A stretch of 64,000 nucleotides of DNA from Acerihabitans sp035013185 (GTDB lineage Bacteria; Pseudomonadota; Gammaproteobacteria; Enterobacterales; Enterobacteriaceae). The notes below the pieces were generated by a model. It worked only from the letters and a program-made list of their open reading frames with translations, had not been told where the DNA came from and ran no database searches. Each line of letters begins with the position of its first letter. Positions within the stretch are counted from its first letter, which is position 1. The translations under genes were made by a program, and so were the position numbers. Location of the stretch: positions 86,854-150,853 of the forward strand of contig NZ_JAYGJO010000012.1 in NCBI RefSeq assembly GCF_035013185.1, read 5' to 3'. Positions 26,501 to 34,599 of this stretch are shown piece by piece.

Positions 26501-27313
26501 ATGAATATCAATAAAGATACCTTACTCTGTATGTCACTGGCCGCTCGTCCCGGCAATTTCGGTACCCGCTTTCATAATTACCTGTATGAACACTTGAATC
26601 TCAATTATATCTATAAGGCATTTACTACCCAGGATCTGGCCGCCGCTATCGGTGGTGTCAGGGCTCTGGGCATTCGCGGCTGTGCGGTTTCGATGCCATT
26701 TAAAGAGGCCTGCATTCCTTATCTGGATGAGTTGGACGGGTCGGCGCGCGCCATAGAATCCGTTAATACCATCGTCAATACCGACGGATACCTTAAAGCC
26801 TATAATACTGATTATATCGCCATTGAACGTTTACTGGCCCAGTATAAAATCGATGCCCAAACCCCTTTTGCCCTTCGCGGCAGCGGCGGCATGGCCAAAG
26901 CAGTGGCGGGTGCGTTGTTTGACGCTGGATTTCGTCATGGCGTGATTATTGCCCGCAATCAGCAGACTGGCCAGCGTTTGGCCGATCTCTATGGTTATCA
27001 ATGGTGCGCAGATGAAACCGGGCTGGACGCCAAGCTGCTGATTAACGTCACGCCGGTGGGCATGGCGAATGGCGCGCAAGCGGACGATCTGGCCTTTAGC
27101 AAGCACGCCGTCATCCAGGCGGATACGGTGTTTGACGTGGTGGCATTGCCGGCGGAAACGCCGCTTATTCGTTTGGCCCGTAAGCATGACAAAATCGTGA
27201 TTACCGGGGCCGAAGTCATTGCCATTCAGGCGTTGGAGCAATTTGTGTTGTATACCGGCGTACGGCCGGAATATGCGCTGGTCGAACGTGCGGCGGCCTT
27301 CGCCCGTTCGTAA
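26501..27313 (+). CDS. Shikimate-dehydrogenase-like protein (HI0607/SdhL type)
   Basis: A 270-aa NAD(P)-dependent enzyme of the shikimate/quinate dehydrogenase superfamily. The N-terminal substrate domain has CAVSMPFKEACIPYLDELD, where the family Lys (in MPFKE) is kept, and AIESVNTIVN with the conserved Asn; YNTDYIAI holds the conserved Asp. The nucleotide loop is FALRGSGGMAKAVAGAL, in place of GxGG-AA. The first segment (LCMSLAARPGNFGTRFHNYL) lacks the usual SxS shikimate-binding pair of AroE, so the substrate may not be shikimate. It lies 310 bp before the cucumopine-synthase-like pair and could belong with that island. Confidence 0.78.
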   Translation: MNINKDTLLCMSLAARPGNFGTRFHNYLYEHLNLNYIYKAFTTQDLAAAIGGVRALGIRGCAVSMPFKEACIPYLDELDGSARAIESVNTIVNTDGYLKAYNTDYIAIERLLAQYKIDAQTPFALRGSGGMAKAVAGALFDAGFRHGVIIARNQQTGQRLADLYGYQWCADETGLDAKLLINVTPVGMANGAQADDLAFSKHAVIQADTVFDVVALPAETPLIRLARKHDKIVITGAEVIAIQALEQFVLYTGVRPEYALVERAAAFARS

Positions 27314-27405
27314 GCGCTGCGGCCCGGCACCCTTCGCAGCGTGCCGGTGCTGAGCGTTGAACTGGGCGCATTTCATCGCGCCCGTCATAATGCTTGTCAC
27401 AGCAT

Positions 27406-27457
27406 AAATAGTGCCGTAAATAGTGCCGTAAATAGTGTAGAAAATAGTGCAGCAAAT
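27406..27457 (+). repeat. 12-bp tandem repeat
   Basis: Four copies of a 12-bp unit: two perfect AAATAGTGCCGT, then AAATAGTGTAGA and AAATAGTGCAGC. They lie in the spacer after the shikimate-dehydrogenase-like gene. Confidence 0.85.
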
Positions 27458-27555
27458 GCACCAACCCTAAGCATCCCCGCCAAAATTTCAGATCTTGAAA
27501 ATTTAACCCCTTAAAAAGCAATACATTACATCACTTCGGTCTTGGCATATTACTT

Positions 27556-27579
27556 GCTTATTAATTAGTTAATTAATTA
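27556..27579. promoter_or_regulatory. Operator A of the proposed TetR regulon
   Basis: An AT-rich palindrome with TATTAATTA and TAATTAATA arms, containing AGTTAATTAAT exactly as in operators C and D. It ends 43 bp before the first gene of the cucumopine-synthase-like pair. Confidence 0.6.
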
Positions 27580-27622
27580 ATAGTCAATGTAGACGTAAAC
27601 CAACCGCCCAGAGGGTAACAAC

Positions 27623-28099
27623 ATGACCGTTGATGAAGTGATAACGCGCTTTGAACAGGAACGCGAAAAAATATGGTTTGAGCAGCCAGATGAAGTGTGC
27701 GATTTGGGCAAGGGTATTGTCCCACGTGGCACCGGCTCGCGTGGCCAATACTTAAGCACCATTATTTTCGCCGAGGGGGAAGCCCGGACAATGGCGGACG
27801 AAATGCTCTGGGGCCTGATACGGGTGGCGGAGGATACCGACGCCGATTTACCGACACTGCAATCGATAATTAAAGAGATCATTGGTTATAAAGCGGATTT
27901 TTTTGATTTTGTCAGTCTGCCCCACGCCGCGTCCATGATTCACTTGTATGTGGAGACCGCTTGCCAATGTACCACCCTGCACGATCTTTGTCGGTTATCC
28001 CATGCCGCGCTGTCCTATGCCAATCGATTGCATATGTGGGTTGATTTTATTCTGCCGTGGGGCCTTGGCGATGGCTTCCGTCAGGTTAAAGCCGGCTGA
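27623..28099 (+). CDS. Cucumopine-synthase C-terminal-like helical bundle protein
   Basis: A 158-aa, mostly helical protein without signal peptide. From memory of the family, it resembles the helical bundle that forms the C-terminal half of plant and Agrobacterium cucumopine/mikimopine synthases and that occurs as a separate protein in bacteria. Visible conserved-looking parts are DEVCDLGKGIVPRGTGSRGQ near residue 24 and a Trp/His-rich end (LHMWVDFILPWGLGDGF). The downstream gene encodes the cyclophilin-like partner domain, which supports the assignment. In opine synthase the two domains together join histidine and 2-oxoglutarate; the reaction here is unknown. The assignment rests on recall and pairing and needs a profile search. 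Confidence 0.55.
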   Translation: MTVDEVITRFEQEREKIWFEQPDEVCDLGKGIVPRGTGSRGQYLSTIIFAEGEARTMADEMLWGLIRVAEDTDADLPTLQSIIKEIIGYKADFFDFVSLPHAASMIHLYVETACQCTTLHDLCRLSHAALSYANRLHMWVDFILPWGLGDGFRQVKAG

Positions 28100-28139
28100 C
28101 CTTTACCCATATCCTTTAACATTACCATCAGGTGGCAGA

Positions 28140-28565
28140 ATGAAACTCAGAATGAACGTGGCGAACGAACCTATTTGTGTGATTGAGGTGTGGGAAGATA
28201 AAGTCCCCAATTTGGTCAAAGAGTTGCGGGCAAAATTACCCATGAAAAGCGTGCTGCAACACGGGAAATTGATTGGCGACATGGTCTTTTTTACGATGCC
28301 CATTGTCGCCCCTTGGGAAAATAAATTTAAAACCGAAGACGTAGGCAAAATGCGTCGGGAAAAATACGGCAAGGTTACCGGTTCGGTGTGTTTTTACAGT
28401 CCACGCCAGCAATTTTGCGTCGTTTATGGCGATGATACCGCCGAAGAACCGTTGCCGATTTCTTATATTGGTGAAGTCATTGAGGGCGATTTACAATTAC
28501 GTGTCACCGGTTTGGAAACCTGGTTTGACCAAGGCCGGATAGTTGAATTGGAGATTATAGAATAG
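28140..28565 (+). CDS. DUF3830 cyclophilin-like protein (cucumopine synthase N-terminal-like)
   Basis: A 141-aa protein starting at an ATG behind AGGTGG, 40 bp after the helical-bundle gene. The sequence shows the cyclophilin-like pattern: VWEDKVPNLVKELRAKLP, then GDMVFFTMPIV, GSVCFYSPRQQFCVVYGD and EEPLPISYIGEVIEGD. The DUF3830 domain forms the N-terminal half of cucumopine/mikimopine synthase and is found as a single-domain protein in bacteria. With the upstream gene it would make a two-subunit version of that enzyme. It could instead catalyse the reverse ring-opening or act on another imidazole or imine; nothing in the sequence decides this. Confidence 0.65.
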   Translation: MKLRMNVANEPICVIEVWEDKVPNLVKELRAKLPMKSVLQHGKLIGDMVFFTMPIVAPWENKFKTEDVGKMRREKYGKVTGSVCFYSPRQQFCVVYGDDTAEEPLPISYIGEVIEGDLQLRVTGLETWFDQGRIVELEIIE

Positions 28566-28573
28566 ATCCCTAC

Positions 28574-28622
28574 GGGCCGACTGACTCTTTGCGCCAGGCC
28601 GGCGCAAAGAGTCAGTCGGCCC
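28574..28622. repeat. Perfect 22-bp inverted repeat between convergent genes
   Basis: Arms 28574-28595 and 28601-28622 (beginning GGGCCGACTGACTCTTTG) are exact reverse complements around a 5-base loop. It lies 9 bp after the DUF3830 gene and 61 bp from the end of the MetX-like gene. It would form a very strong RNA hairpin from either strand and probably acts as a bidirectional terminator, although no U-run follows. Confidence 0.85.
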
Positions 28623-28682
28623 CGAGACATCGTTTTAACCGCGCCGAACTGCATTTAGGGTAGGACCCCGGCGACGAGGGGA

Positions 28683-29741
28683 CTATTTGACGCCACCGTC
28701 CTGCCGACCTGAGCGCCCCGAGGACGCGTCGTCACCTGACAACAATTCCCGTATCGCCTGCTCGATAAATGCCGTCTCATCAGGGAATCGACCCGGCGCG
28801 CCGGCGCAGTGCCCATAAGGCGAGATTATCGGACGCCATTGCGCCTGTTTAAGATAGCGAAACTCCATAAGAGCTTCGTCTTGGGTAAAGTAAAGATCAG
28901 TGTTGCAGGGCATCACAATAGTAGTGGCCGTGATAGCGCCTAACGCCGCGTCAAGATCACCAGCAAACGGCGGCGCCAGCCCGATGTCGGCCTGCTGCCA
29001 GGTGCTCAGCATGCACAACAGATCGTTGGCGTCCCAAGCTTGGTGATCGCGCTCCCATGCGCATAACAATGCTTCAATGCTGTCAAAACCCAGCGTTCGG
29101 TAACGTTGTTCCCGGTAGAACGTGGCGCAATAAGCCCAGCCGGCGTATACACGTGCGAACGCCGCCAGACCGGACAGCGGGGGGGTGCGGTAATAGCCCT
29201 GATCAAATGCCGGGTCCGCTTGCAGCACCGCTTTTATCCCTGCCAGAAAAACAGTGTTTAGCGGCCAGCAGCGCGCACTGCCACAAATCGGCAACAGTGC
29301 CCCAACCATTGGCGCATAGGCCGCCGCCCAATGCCAAGCCTGCATAGCGCCCATCGACCAGCCACAGACCAGCGCAAGTCGGTCGATGCCAAGATGGGCA
29401 GTAACCAATTGATGCTGCGCCCTGACATTGTCCCCCACCGACACGAGGGGAAAGCGCGGTCCGGGCTGATGTTGGGAATTACTGGGCGAGCTAGACAGGC
29501 CATTGCCGAACATATTCACCACAATGATAAAATGGTGGGCAGGATCCAACGCGCGACCCGCGCCAATTATCTGGCGGTAAGTGCGATGGGTTCCGGTATA
29601 CCAGGTCAGCAGCAGCACGGCGTTATCTCGCCTGGAATTAAGCTCACCGTGAGTTTCATAAGCTAACGTGGCGTCAAGCAACGTCTCCCCTGACGCTAAT
29701 CCAAATGCGCCAAGTTGATACAAAAGATAATCTGACAACAC
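28683..29741 (-). CDS. MetX-like alpha/beta-hydrolase
   Basis: A 352-aa alpha/beta-fold protein of the homoserine O-acetyltransferase superfamily. The nucleophile Ser is in LVCGWSMGAMQAWHW near residue 130, the acid Asp in the NTDLYFTQDEA strand and the His in YGHCAGAPGRFP. True MetX has GGSMGGMQ and oxyanion and substrate residues that differ here, so it is more likely a hydrolase or acyltransferase of another substrate. It reads divergently from the TetR gene, with operator B in between, 34 bp before its start. Confidence 0.72.
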   Translation of the reverse strand: MLSDYLLYQLGAFGLASGETLLDATLAYETHGELNSRRDNAVLLLTWYTGTHRTYRQIIGAGRALDPAHHFIIVVNMFGNGLSSSPSNSQHQPGPRFPLVSVGDNVRAQHQLVTAHLGIDRLALVCGWSMGAMQAWHWAAAYAPMVGALLPICGSARCWPLNTVFLAGIKAVLQADPAFDQGYYRTPPLSGLAAFARVYAGWAYCATFYREQRYRTLGFDSIEALLCAWERDHQAWDANDLLCMLSTWQQADIGLAPPFAGDLDAALGAITATTIVMPCNTDLYFTQDEALMEFRYLKQAQWRPIISPYGHCAGAPGRFPDETAFIEQAIRELLSGDDASSGRSGRQDGGVK

Positions 29742-29774
29742 TCCCCCCTTAAGCGCATGGGCCGGTAGAAAAGA

Positions 29775-29801
29775 TATTAATTAATCAGCTAGTTAACTTG
29801 T
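29775..29801. promoter_or_regulatory. Operator B of the proposed TetR regulon
   Basis: Contains TATTAATTAATCAG, identical to the left 14 bases of operator C, followed by a diverged right arm (CTAGTTAACTT). It lies between the divergent MetX-like and TetR genes, where an autoregulatory operator is expected. Confidence 0.55.
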
Positions 29802-29902
29802 TGATGATTTCTCGCCTGTGTTAGTATTTACTGATTAGCGCGTAGACCTCCCTGATGCAGAATTAACGTTATTAACCGATACCCTCGGTGCGGACGCCAT
29901 TT

Positions 29903-30538
29903 ATGAAACCCAATGAAGTCAAAGTAAAAGACACAGTTAAAAACGATAAAAAGCTGCAAAGCGACGTGGCAAATACCTTGCAGGATACCGCCCTGGAGCT
30001 GTTTGCCGGGCAAAATTACTCATCGGTGAGAATCAAGGATATCGCCGAAGCCACCGGACTTAATTCAGCTCTGATTTATTATTACTTTGGTTCCAAAGAA
30101 AATTTATTTCTTAAGGTCATCGAATCCACGGTGGAAAAAGCCTTCGAGCAATTCGATTCCATTAAAATGAACTCATCCCATCCAAAGGATGTGCTGTTTT
30201 TGTGGATCCAAATTCATATTTTACAATTTTACCTCTTGCAAAAACTCGCCAAGATCAGTCTGGACTACGCCAGCACCAATGGCCGCACCCCAGCCATCGA
30301 TAAAGCCATCAAAAAGTTTTATGAAAAAGAGTCGGTAGTTCTGAAAAACACCATCACCGACGGCATTACCGCCGGTGTATTTCGCGAGGTCAATCCGGTT
30401 GATATGGCGATGTTTATCTCTACCTTCCTCGATGGGGTATTATTCCGCACCGTGATGTTCCCCAAATTCAGGTACAAACACGCGATAAACTGCATGCGCG
30501 AATTTGTCTTCGAGCATCTGGACATCAAGCACCCTTAA
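29903..30538 (+). CDS. TetR-family transcriptional regulator
   Basis: A 211-aa repressor-type protein. The DNA-binding helices are in residues 20-70 (SVRIKDIAEATGLNSALIYY, then YFGSKENLFLKVIE), and the rest is the helical ligand and dimer domain. An ATG at 29903 is preferred; a GTG at 29888 is possible, and neither has a strong ribosome binding site. It is divergent from the MetX-like gene and sits in the middle of the catabolic island. Palindromes with one shared consensus precede the island's outward-facing genes, so it is the best candidate for the local regulator. The ligand is unknown. Confidence 0.85.
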   Translation: MKPNEVKVKDTVKNDKKLQSDVANTLQDTALELFAGQNYSSVRIKDIAEATGLNSALIYYYFGSKENLFLKVIESTVEKAFEQFDSIKMNSSHPKDVLFLWIQIHILQFYLLQKLAKISLDYASTNGRTPAIDKAIKKFYEKESVVLKNTITDGITAGVFREVNPVDMAMFISTFLDGVLFRTVMFPKFRYKHAINCMREFVFEHLDIKHP

Positions 30539-30635
30539 GGGTGCAGCACCGTCGACGACAAGCGGCGGCGCGGAGTCACATCGGCGATGTTAAAGAACGA
30601 AACAGCACGACCTGATAGCCAATGGCGGGTTACGC

Positions 30636-31061
30636 CTAATGAGCAAATAACTGTCCAATATCTTTAAACGCTTTAAATTCCAATGCGTTTTGGCACGGGT
30701 CGAGCAAAAACATAGTGGCCTGCTCACCAACTTGTCCCTTGAAGCGAATATAAGGTTCAATCACAAACGTCGTGCCGTGTGCGGTCAAACGCGCGGCCAG
30801 CGCTTGCCAGTCATCCCAATCGAGCACCACACCAAAATGCGGTACCGGAACATCATGTCCATCCACCGGATTAGAATGGGTGTGTTGCTGGCTGGCCGTT
30901 CTCGGGTGTTCGTGAATGACCAGTTGATGGCCAAAAAAATTAAAATCGACCCATTGCTCACTACTTCGACCTTCTTCACAACCAAATATCTCACCATAAA
31001 AATGGCGGGCGGCAGGGATATCGTAAACAGGCAGTGCCAAATGAAACGGTGCGACGGACAT
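30636..31061 (-). CDS. VOC-family (glyoxalase/extradiol-dioxygenase-like) protein
   Basis: A 141-aa vicinal-oxygen-chelate protein, probably metal-dependent. The start is set by GAGGAG seven bases upstream. The fold begins PFHLALPVYDIPAARHFYGE, where the His is a likely metal ligand, and ends FLLDPCQNALEFKAF, where the Glu is another. The middle DFNFFGHQLVIHEHP adds further His. It follows the reductase gene by 20 bp, so it is the last gene of the minus-strand operon. Ring opening, isomerisation or glyoxalase chemistry are all possible. Confidence 0.75.
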   Translation of the reverse strand: MSVAPFHLALPVYDIPAARHFYGEIFGCEEGRSSEQWVDFNFFGHQLVIHEHPRTASQQHTHSNPVDGHDVPVPHFGVVLDWDDWQALAARLTAHGTTFVIEPYIRFKGQVGEQATMFLLDPCQNALEFKAFKDIGQLFAH

Positions 31062-31081
31062 GGTGCTACTCCTCATAAACG

Positions 31082-32047
31082 TTAAAGATCGATCACTAAA
31101 CGTGGCGTTTTCGCCCGTGAGCAACAGAGCAGGATTTGGTTATTAGCCTGCTTTTGCTCCACACTCAAATAGTCATCCCGATGATCAGGGATGCCATCCT
31201 TCACCTCGGCCAGGCAGGTACCACAAATACCTAAACCACAGGAGATTTCCACCTCAATCCCTGCCTGGTGTAATGCCCCGGCAATGGTCAGGTCGGCGGT
31301 AACCGGAATAATTTCCCCAGTGCTGAAAATCTCGATATCAAATGTCGGCTCTCCCCGTACCGGCGCGGGGGTAAAAGATTCATAATGACCATCAGCCTGG
31401 GGAAATCCCTGGGCATCACAATATTCACGAACGCTTTGCATAAAGGGTAAAGAACCACAGTAGTACAGCCCAAACCGGCCATACCGTTGTTGCCAATCCG
31501 TCACCAGCGGTGGCAACTGGGTTGCAATGTCCTGGTCGCGTGAATGAACCACCAGATAATCCTGCACCGCGGCATACTCAGGCTGGTCAACAAATGCGGC
31601 TAGGGTGTCGTGCCGACCAAAATAGTGCAGTTGAAACTGCCGCCGTTGCGTCCTGAGCGTTTGCGCCATTGACAGTAACGGCGTGATACCGATACCGCCG
31701 GCCAGCAACAGCGACGGACTGGGTCGATCCGCCAACGGAAAGTCATTGCGCGGCGCGCTAATCTGAACGCTTGTGCCCACGGTCAAACTGTCGCGCAGGT
31801 AGACCCCCGCACCTTGGGCATCCGGAGCCACCAAAATTGCCAGCCGGTAACGCTCAGGCTGACCAGCGTCACCACACAAAGAATACTGGCGGATTAAGCC
31901 ATCGGGCAAACGCAGCGATAGATGCGCTCCGGCAGTGAATAACGGTAGCGGAGCACCATCGCGCTGGGCAAGGGTAAAAATAATCACCCCATGGCGGAAA
32001 ATTTTCTCTACTACCCTGACCGAAAAAAAACGCTGTGCCGTGTCCAT
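31082..32047 (-). CDS. FMN/2Fe-2S oxidoreductase, partner reductase of the Rieske oxygenase
   Basis: A 321-aa protein with the phthalate-dioxygenase-reductase layout. The flavin motif RQYSLCG is near residue 53, the NAD motif LLLAGGIGITPLLSMA near 115, and a C-terminal plant-type 2Fe-2S ferredoxin has ligands in CGLGICGTC plus a later Cys in ILLCCSRA. It passes electrons from NADH to an oxygenase, as VanB and CntB do. The Rieske oxygenase three genes upstream in the same operon is the obvious partner. Spacing to the ligase gene is 9 bp. Confidence 0.88.
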   Translation of the reverse strand: MDTAQRFFSVRVVEKIFRHGVIIFTLAQRDGAPLPLFTAGAHLSLRLPDGLIRQYSLCGDAGQPERYRLAILVAPDAQGAGVYLRDSLTVGTSVQISAPRNDFPLADRPSPSLLLAGGIGITPLLSMAQTLRTQRRQFQLHYFGRHDTLAAFVDQPEYAAVQDYLVVHSRDQDIATQLPPLVTDWQQRYGRFGLYYCGSLPFMQSVREYCDAQGFPQADGHYESFTPAPVRGEPTFDIEIFSTGEIIPVTADLTIAGALHQAGIEVEISCGLGICGTCLAEVKDGIPDHRDDYLSVEQKQANNQILLCCSRAKTPRLVIDL

Positions 32048-32056
32048 AAACCCGCC

Positions 32057-33415
32057 TCAGAATAAGGTACTGTACTGATCGATTTCCCATTGGCTTACGT
32101 GGAGATGATAGTTATTCCACTCCTGGGTTTTATATTTGATAAATTCGTCCCTTAACGCGGTACCCAGCGTTGCCTCAATAAAGGGATCGGCAGCAAAGGC
32201 CTCCACCGCTTCATGCAGGTTTTGCGGCAGGAAGTCGATGCCCCGCGCCCGGCGTTCTTGTTCGCCGATAGCATAAAGGTTGTCCTCATTGGGCTCACGT
32301 GGGTCGATTTTTTCGCGGATACCTTCCAGACCTGCCGCCAGCGCCAGGGTGGCGGCCAGATAAGGGTTAACCGCGCCATCCGCGTTGCGCGATTCGCAAC
32401 GGCCACCACCAGCAGGTACCCGTACTGAGTTGGTACGGTTGTTGGAACCGTAGGAATTAAACACCGGGGCCCAGGAGAAATAGTTCATTGCGCCCTGACG
32501 CACCAGCCTTTTGTAACTGTTGACCGTCGGCGCAAAAGCGGCACATAACGCACGGCCATGCTTTAACAGACCACCGATAAAATAGTAGCCGGTATCAGAT
32601 AGGCCCAGTCCGCGCGGGTCGTTTTGGCTGGTAAAAATATTATCGCCGTTATGGATATCGTATAACGACATATTAAAATGCGCCCCGGTGCCGGTTTTAT
32701 TGGCAAAGGGTTTGGGCATCATGGTGGCCACCAGGCCCATCTCCTTCGCATAGTGCTTGGCCATAAAGCGGAAAAAAATAAACCTATCGCAACTGGTTAA
32801 TGCATCGGCATAATTAAAATCAAATTCATATTGGGAATTACCGTCTTCATGATCCAGAGAATACAGATCCCAGCCCAGGTGATTAATGGTGCTTGAGACT
32901 TTATCCAGCCACGCAAACTGATCGACGAATCCACGCAGGTCGTAACAGGGTTTAATCAGCTTATTGTCCTTTTCCGGAACCGATAAGCCGCCATCCTCGC
33001 CTCGTTTCAATAAATAGATTTCACACTCGATTCCCAAATTAAAACCAAACCCCATATCCTTGGCCTGTGACAGGACATTTTTCAAGGCAACTCGGGTATT
33101 AAGTGCATAGGGTTCGCCCTTAAATGCATTATCGGCCGGCATCCAGGCGATTTTGGGTTCCCAGGGCAGTTGGATAATATGGTCAAGATCCGGAATCGAG
33201 GTCAGCTCATCTTCATTTGGCAATTGGCCTAGCCCATCCAGGGCATAACCGGTATAGCGTTCGGAACCGGCGGCCATTTGATTAAAATGGCCGATCGGTA
33301 CCACCTTGCCCTTGGGAACGCCATGGATATCCACGTACGCGCCCATGCAATACTCCACCCCTTTTTGCTTTAATTGTTCGGCAATTTCCGCTATTTGTTG
33401 CTGGCTTTTTTTCAT
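32057..33415 (-). CDS. Glutamine-synthetase-like ligase (GlnT / gamma-glutamylamide synthetase type)
   Basis: A 452-aa member of the glutamine synthetase fold. Metal- and substrate-site blocks are present: LGIECEIYLL, GNSQYEFDF, GAHFNMSLYD, PTVNSYKRLV, NRTNSVRVP and ESRNADGAVNPYLA. The usual YEAP flap motif, whose Glu binds ammonium in true glutamine synthetase, reads FSWAPVF here, so an amine larger than ammonia is likely. The opening GAYVDIHGVPKGKVVP is typical of GlnT and N-methylglutamate/gamma-glutamylmethylamide synthetases. Expected reaction: ATP-dependent joining of glutamate to an amine, a known first step for aniline, isopropylamine, methylamine and polyamines. It sits with oxygenase genes in one operon. 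Confidence 0.82.
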   Translation of the reverse strand: MKKSQQQIAEIAEQLKQKGVEYCMGAYVDIHGVPKGKVVPIGHFNQMAAGSERYTGYALDGLGQLPNEDELTSIPDLDHIIQLPWEPKIAWMPADNAFKGEPYALNTRVALKNVLSQAKDMGFGFNLGIECEIYLLKRGEDGGLSVPEKDNKLIKPCYDLRGFVDQFAWLDKVSSTINHLGWDLYSLDHEDGNSQYEFDFNYADALTSCDRFIFFRFMAKHYAKEMGLVATMMPKPFANKTGTGAHFNMSLYDIHNGDNIFTSQNDPRGLGLSDTGYYFIGGLLKHGRALCAAFAPTVNSYKRLVRQGAMNYFSWAPVFNSYGSNNRTNSVRVPAGGGRCESRNADGAVNPYLAATLALAAGLEGIREKIDPREPNEDNLYAIGEQERRARGIDFLPQNLHEAVEAFAADPFIEATLGTALRDEFIKYKTQEWNNYHLHVSQWEIDQYSTLF

Positions 33416-33569
33416 ATTTTACTCTGCTCTATAAATGAATATTACCTACGCCGGTTATCATCCGGTTTGCCGGGCAAAGACGGGTCGCGCTCCTGCGCCC
33501 CTCTCGGCAGGCTTCTGATGTTGTTGCCTGCCGCCTGCCCGCACGACCAAAACGACTCGGTGTAGAACA

Positions 33570-34556
33570 TTAAGTATGTTCGACGACGGCGTGAGGAATG
33601 TAGGGCGCTTCGAGCGCCACAATTTCTTCCGACGTCAGAGTAAGCTCGGTGGCGCTAACGGCATCCTCAAGTTGTTGGAACGAGGTGGCGCCAACAATCG
33701 GCGCTGCCACCGCAGGCTTGCCCAACAACCATGCCAATGCAATCTGCGCCTGACCAACGCCGCGTGCGGTGGCGACGTCGGTCACTGCCTGGATAACCTC
33801 CCGATCCGCCTGCTCAGTGGCACTATAGAGAAAACGTGAGTAAGCGTCGGTGGCGCCACGCGCGGTGGCCGACACCTGTTGCCAGGGTCGGGTCAGGCGA
33901 CCGCGCGCCAACGGGCTCCATGGCGTCACCCCAATGCCCTCATCCTGGCATAGCCCCATCATTTCCCGTTCCTCCTCCCGGTAGAGCAGGTTAAGGTGGT
34001 TTTGCATGGCGATAAACGGCGTCCAGCCATGTTCTCGCGCCACATGCAGTGCTTTGCAAAACTGCCAGGCGTACATGGAGGACGCGCCTAAATAACGCAC
34101 CTTGCCCATTTTTACCAGGTCATGCAGCGCTTCCAGCGTCTCCTCCAATGGAGTGTGGTAATCCCAGCGATGGATCTGATACAGGTCGATATAATCGGTA
34201 TTCAGCCGTTTTAAGCTCGCATCGATTTCCGTCATGATGGCTTTACGCGACAGACCTTGGCTATTAGCACCTTGGCGCATCGGATTAAACACCTTGCTGG
34301 TGATCACCACGTCTTCGCGACGGGCAAAATCCCGCAGCGCGCGGCCTACTATCTCCTCACTATGTCCTTTGGAATAGGCGTTGGCGGTATCAAAAAAATT
34401 GATCCCCAGTTCCAGCGCCTTTTGAATAAAGGGACGGCTTTGCTGTTCATCCAGCGTCCAAGCGTGACCGCTTCGTTGTGGCGCGCCATAGGTCATGCAG
34501 CCGAGACAGAGCGCGGAAACCTCTAGCCCGGATCGCCCGAGTTTTACCATTTTCAT
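33570..34556 (-). CDS. Aldo-keto reductase, YajO-like
   Basis: A 328-aa NADPH-dependent barrel enzyme. Catalytic tetrad positions are visible: Asp and Tyr in FFDTANAYSKG, Lys in VITSKVF and His in LYQIHRWD. Long stretches match E. coli YajO from memory (SRPFIQKALELGINFFDTAN, WSPLARGRLTRPW), but the setting in a catabolic operon suggests a different substrate, perhaps an aldehyde released by oxidative N-dealkylation. The gap to the ligase gene is 154 bp and to the Rieske gene 43 bp. Confidence 0.85.
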   Translation of the reverse strand: MKMVKLGRSGLEVSALCLGCMTYGAPQRSGHAWTLDEQQSRPFIQKALELGINFFDTANAYSKGHSEEIVGRALRDFARREDVVITSKVFNPMRQGANSQGLSRKAIMTEIDASLKRLNTDYIDLYQIHRWDYHTPLEETLEALHDLVKMGKVRYLGASSMYAWQFCKALHVAREHGWTPFIAMQNHLNLLYREEEREMMGLCQDEGIGVTPWSPLARGRLTRPWQQVSATARGATDAYSRFLYSATEQADREVIQAVTDVATARGVGQAQIALAWLLGKPAVAAPIVGATSFQQLEDAVSATELTLTSEEIVALEAPYIPHAVVEHT

Positions 34557-34599
34557 GCTAATTCCTTGGTTTATCTAAGGTAGGGCATTACCGCCCGCC

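Noticed and set aside
26501..27313. Housekeeping shikimate dehydrogenase aroE
   Set aside because: The N-terminal SxS substrate motif of AroE is not seen and the context is not aromatic biosynthesis; called only AroE-like.
28683..29741. Homoserine O-acetyltransferase MetX
   Set aside because: The nucleophile elbow reads GWSMGAMQ instead of GGSMGGMQ and there are no methionine genes nearby; called MetX-like only.
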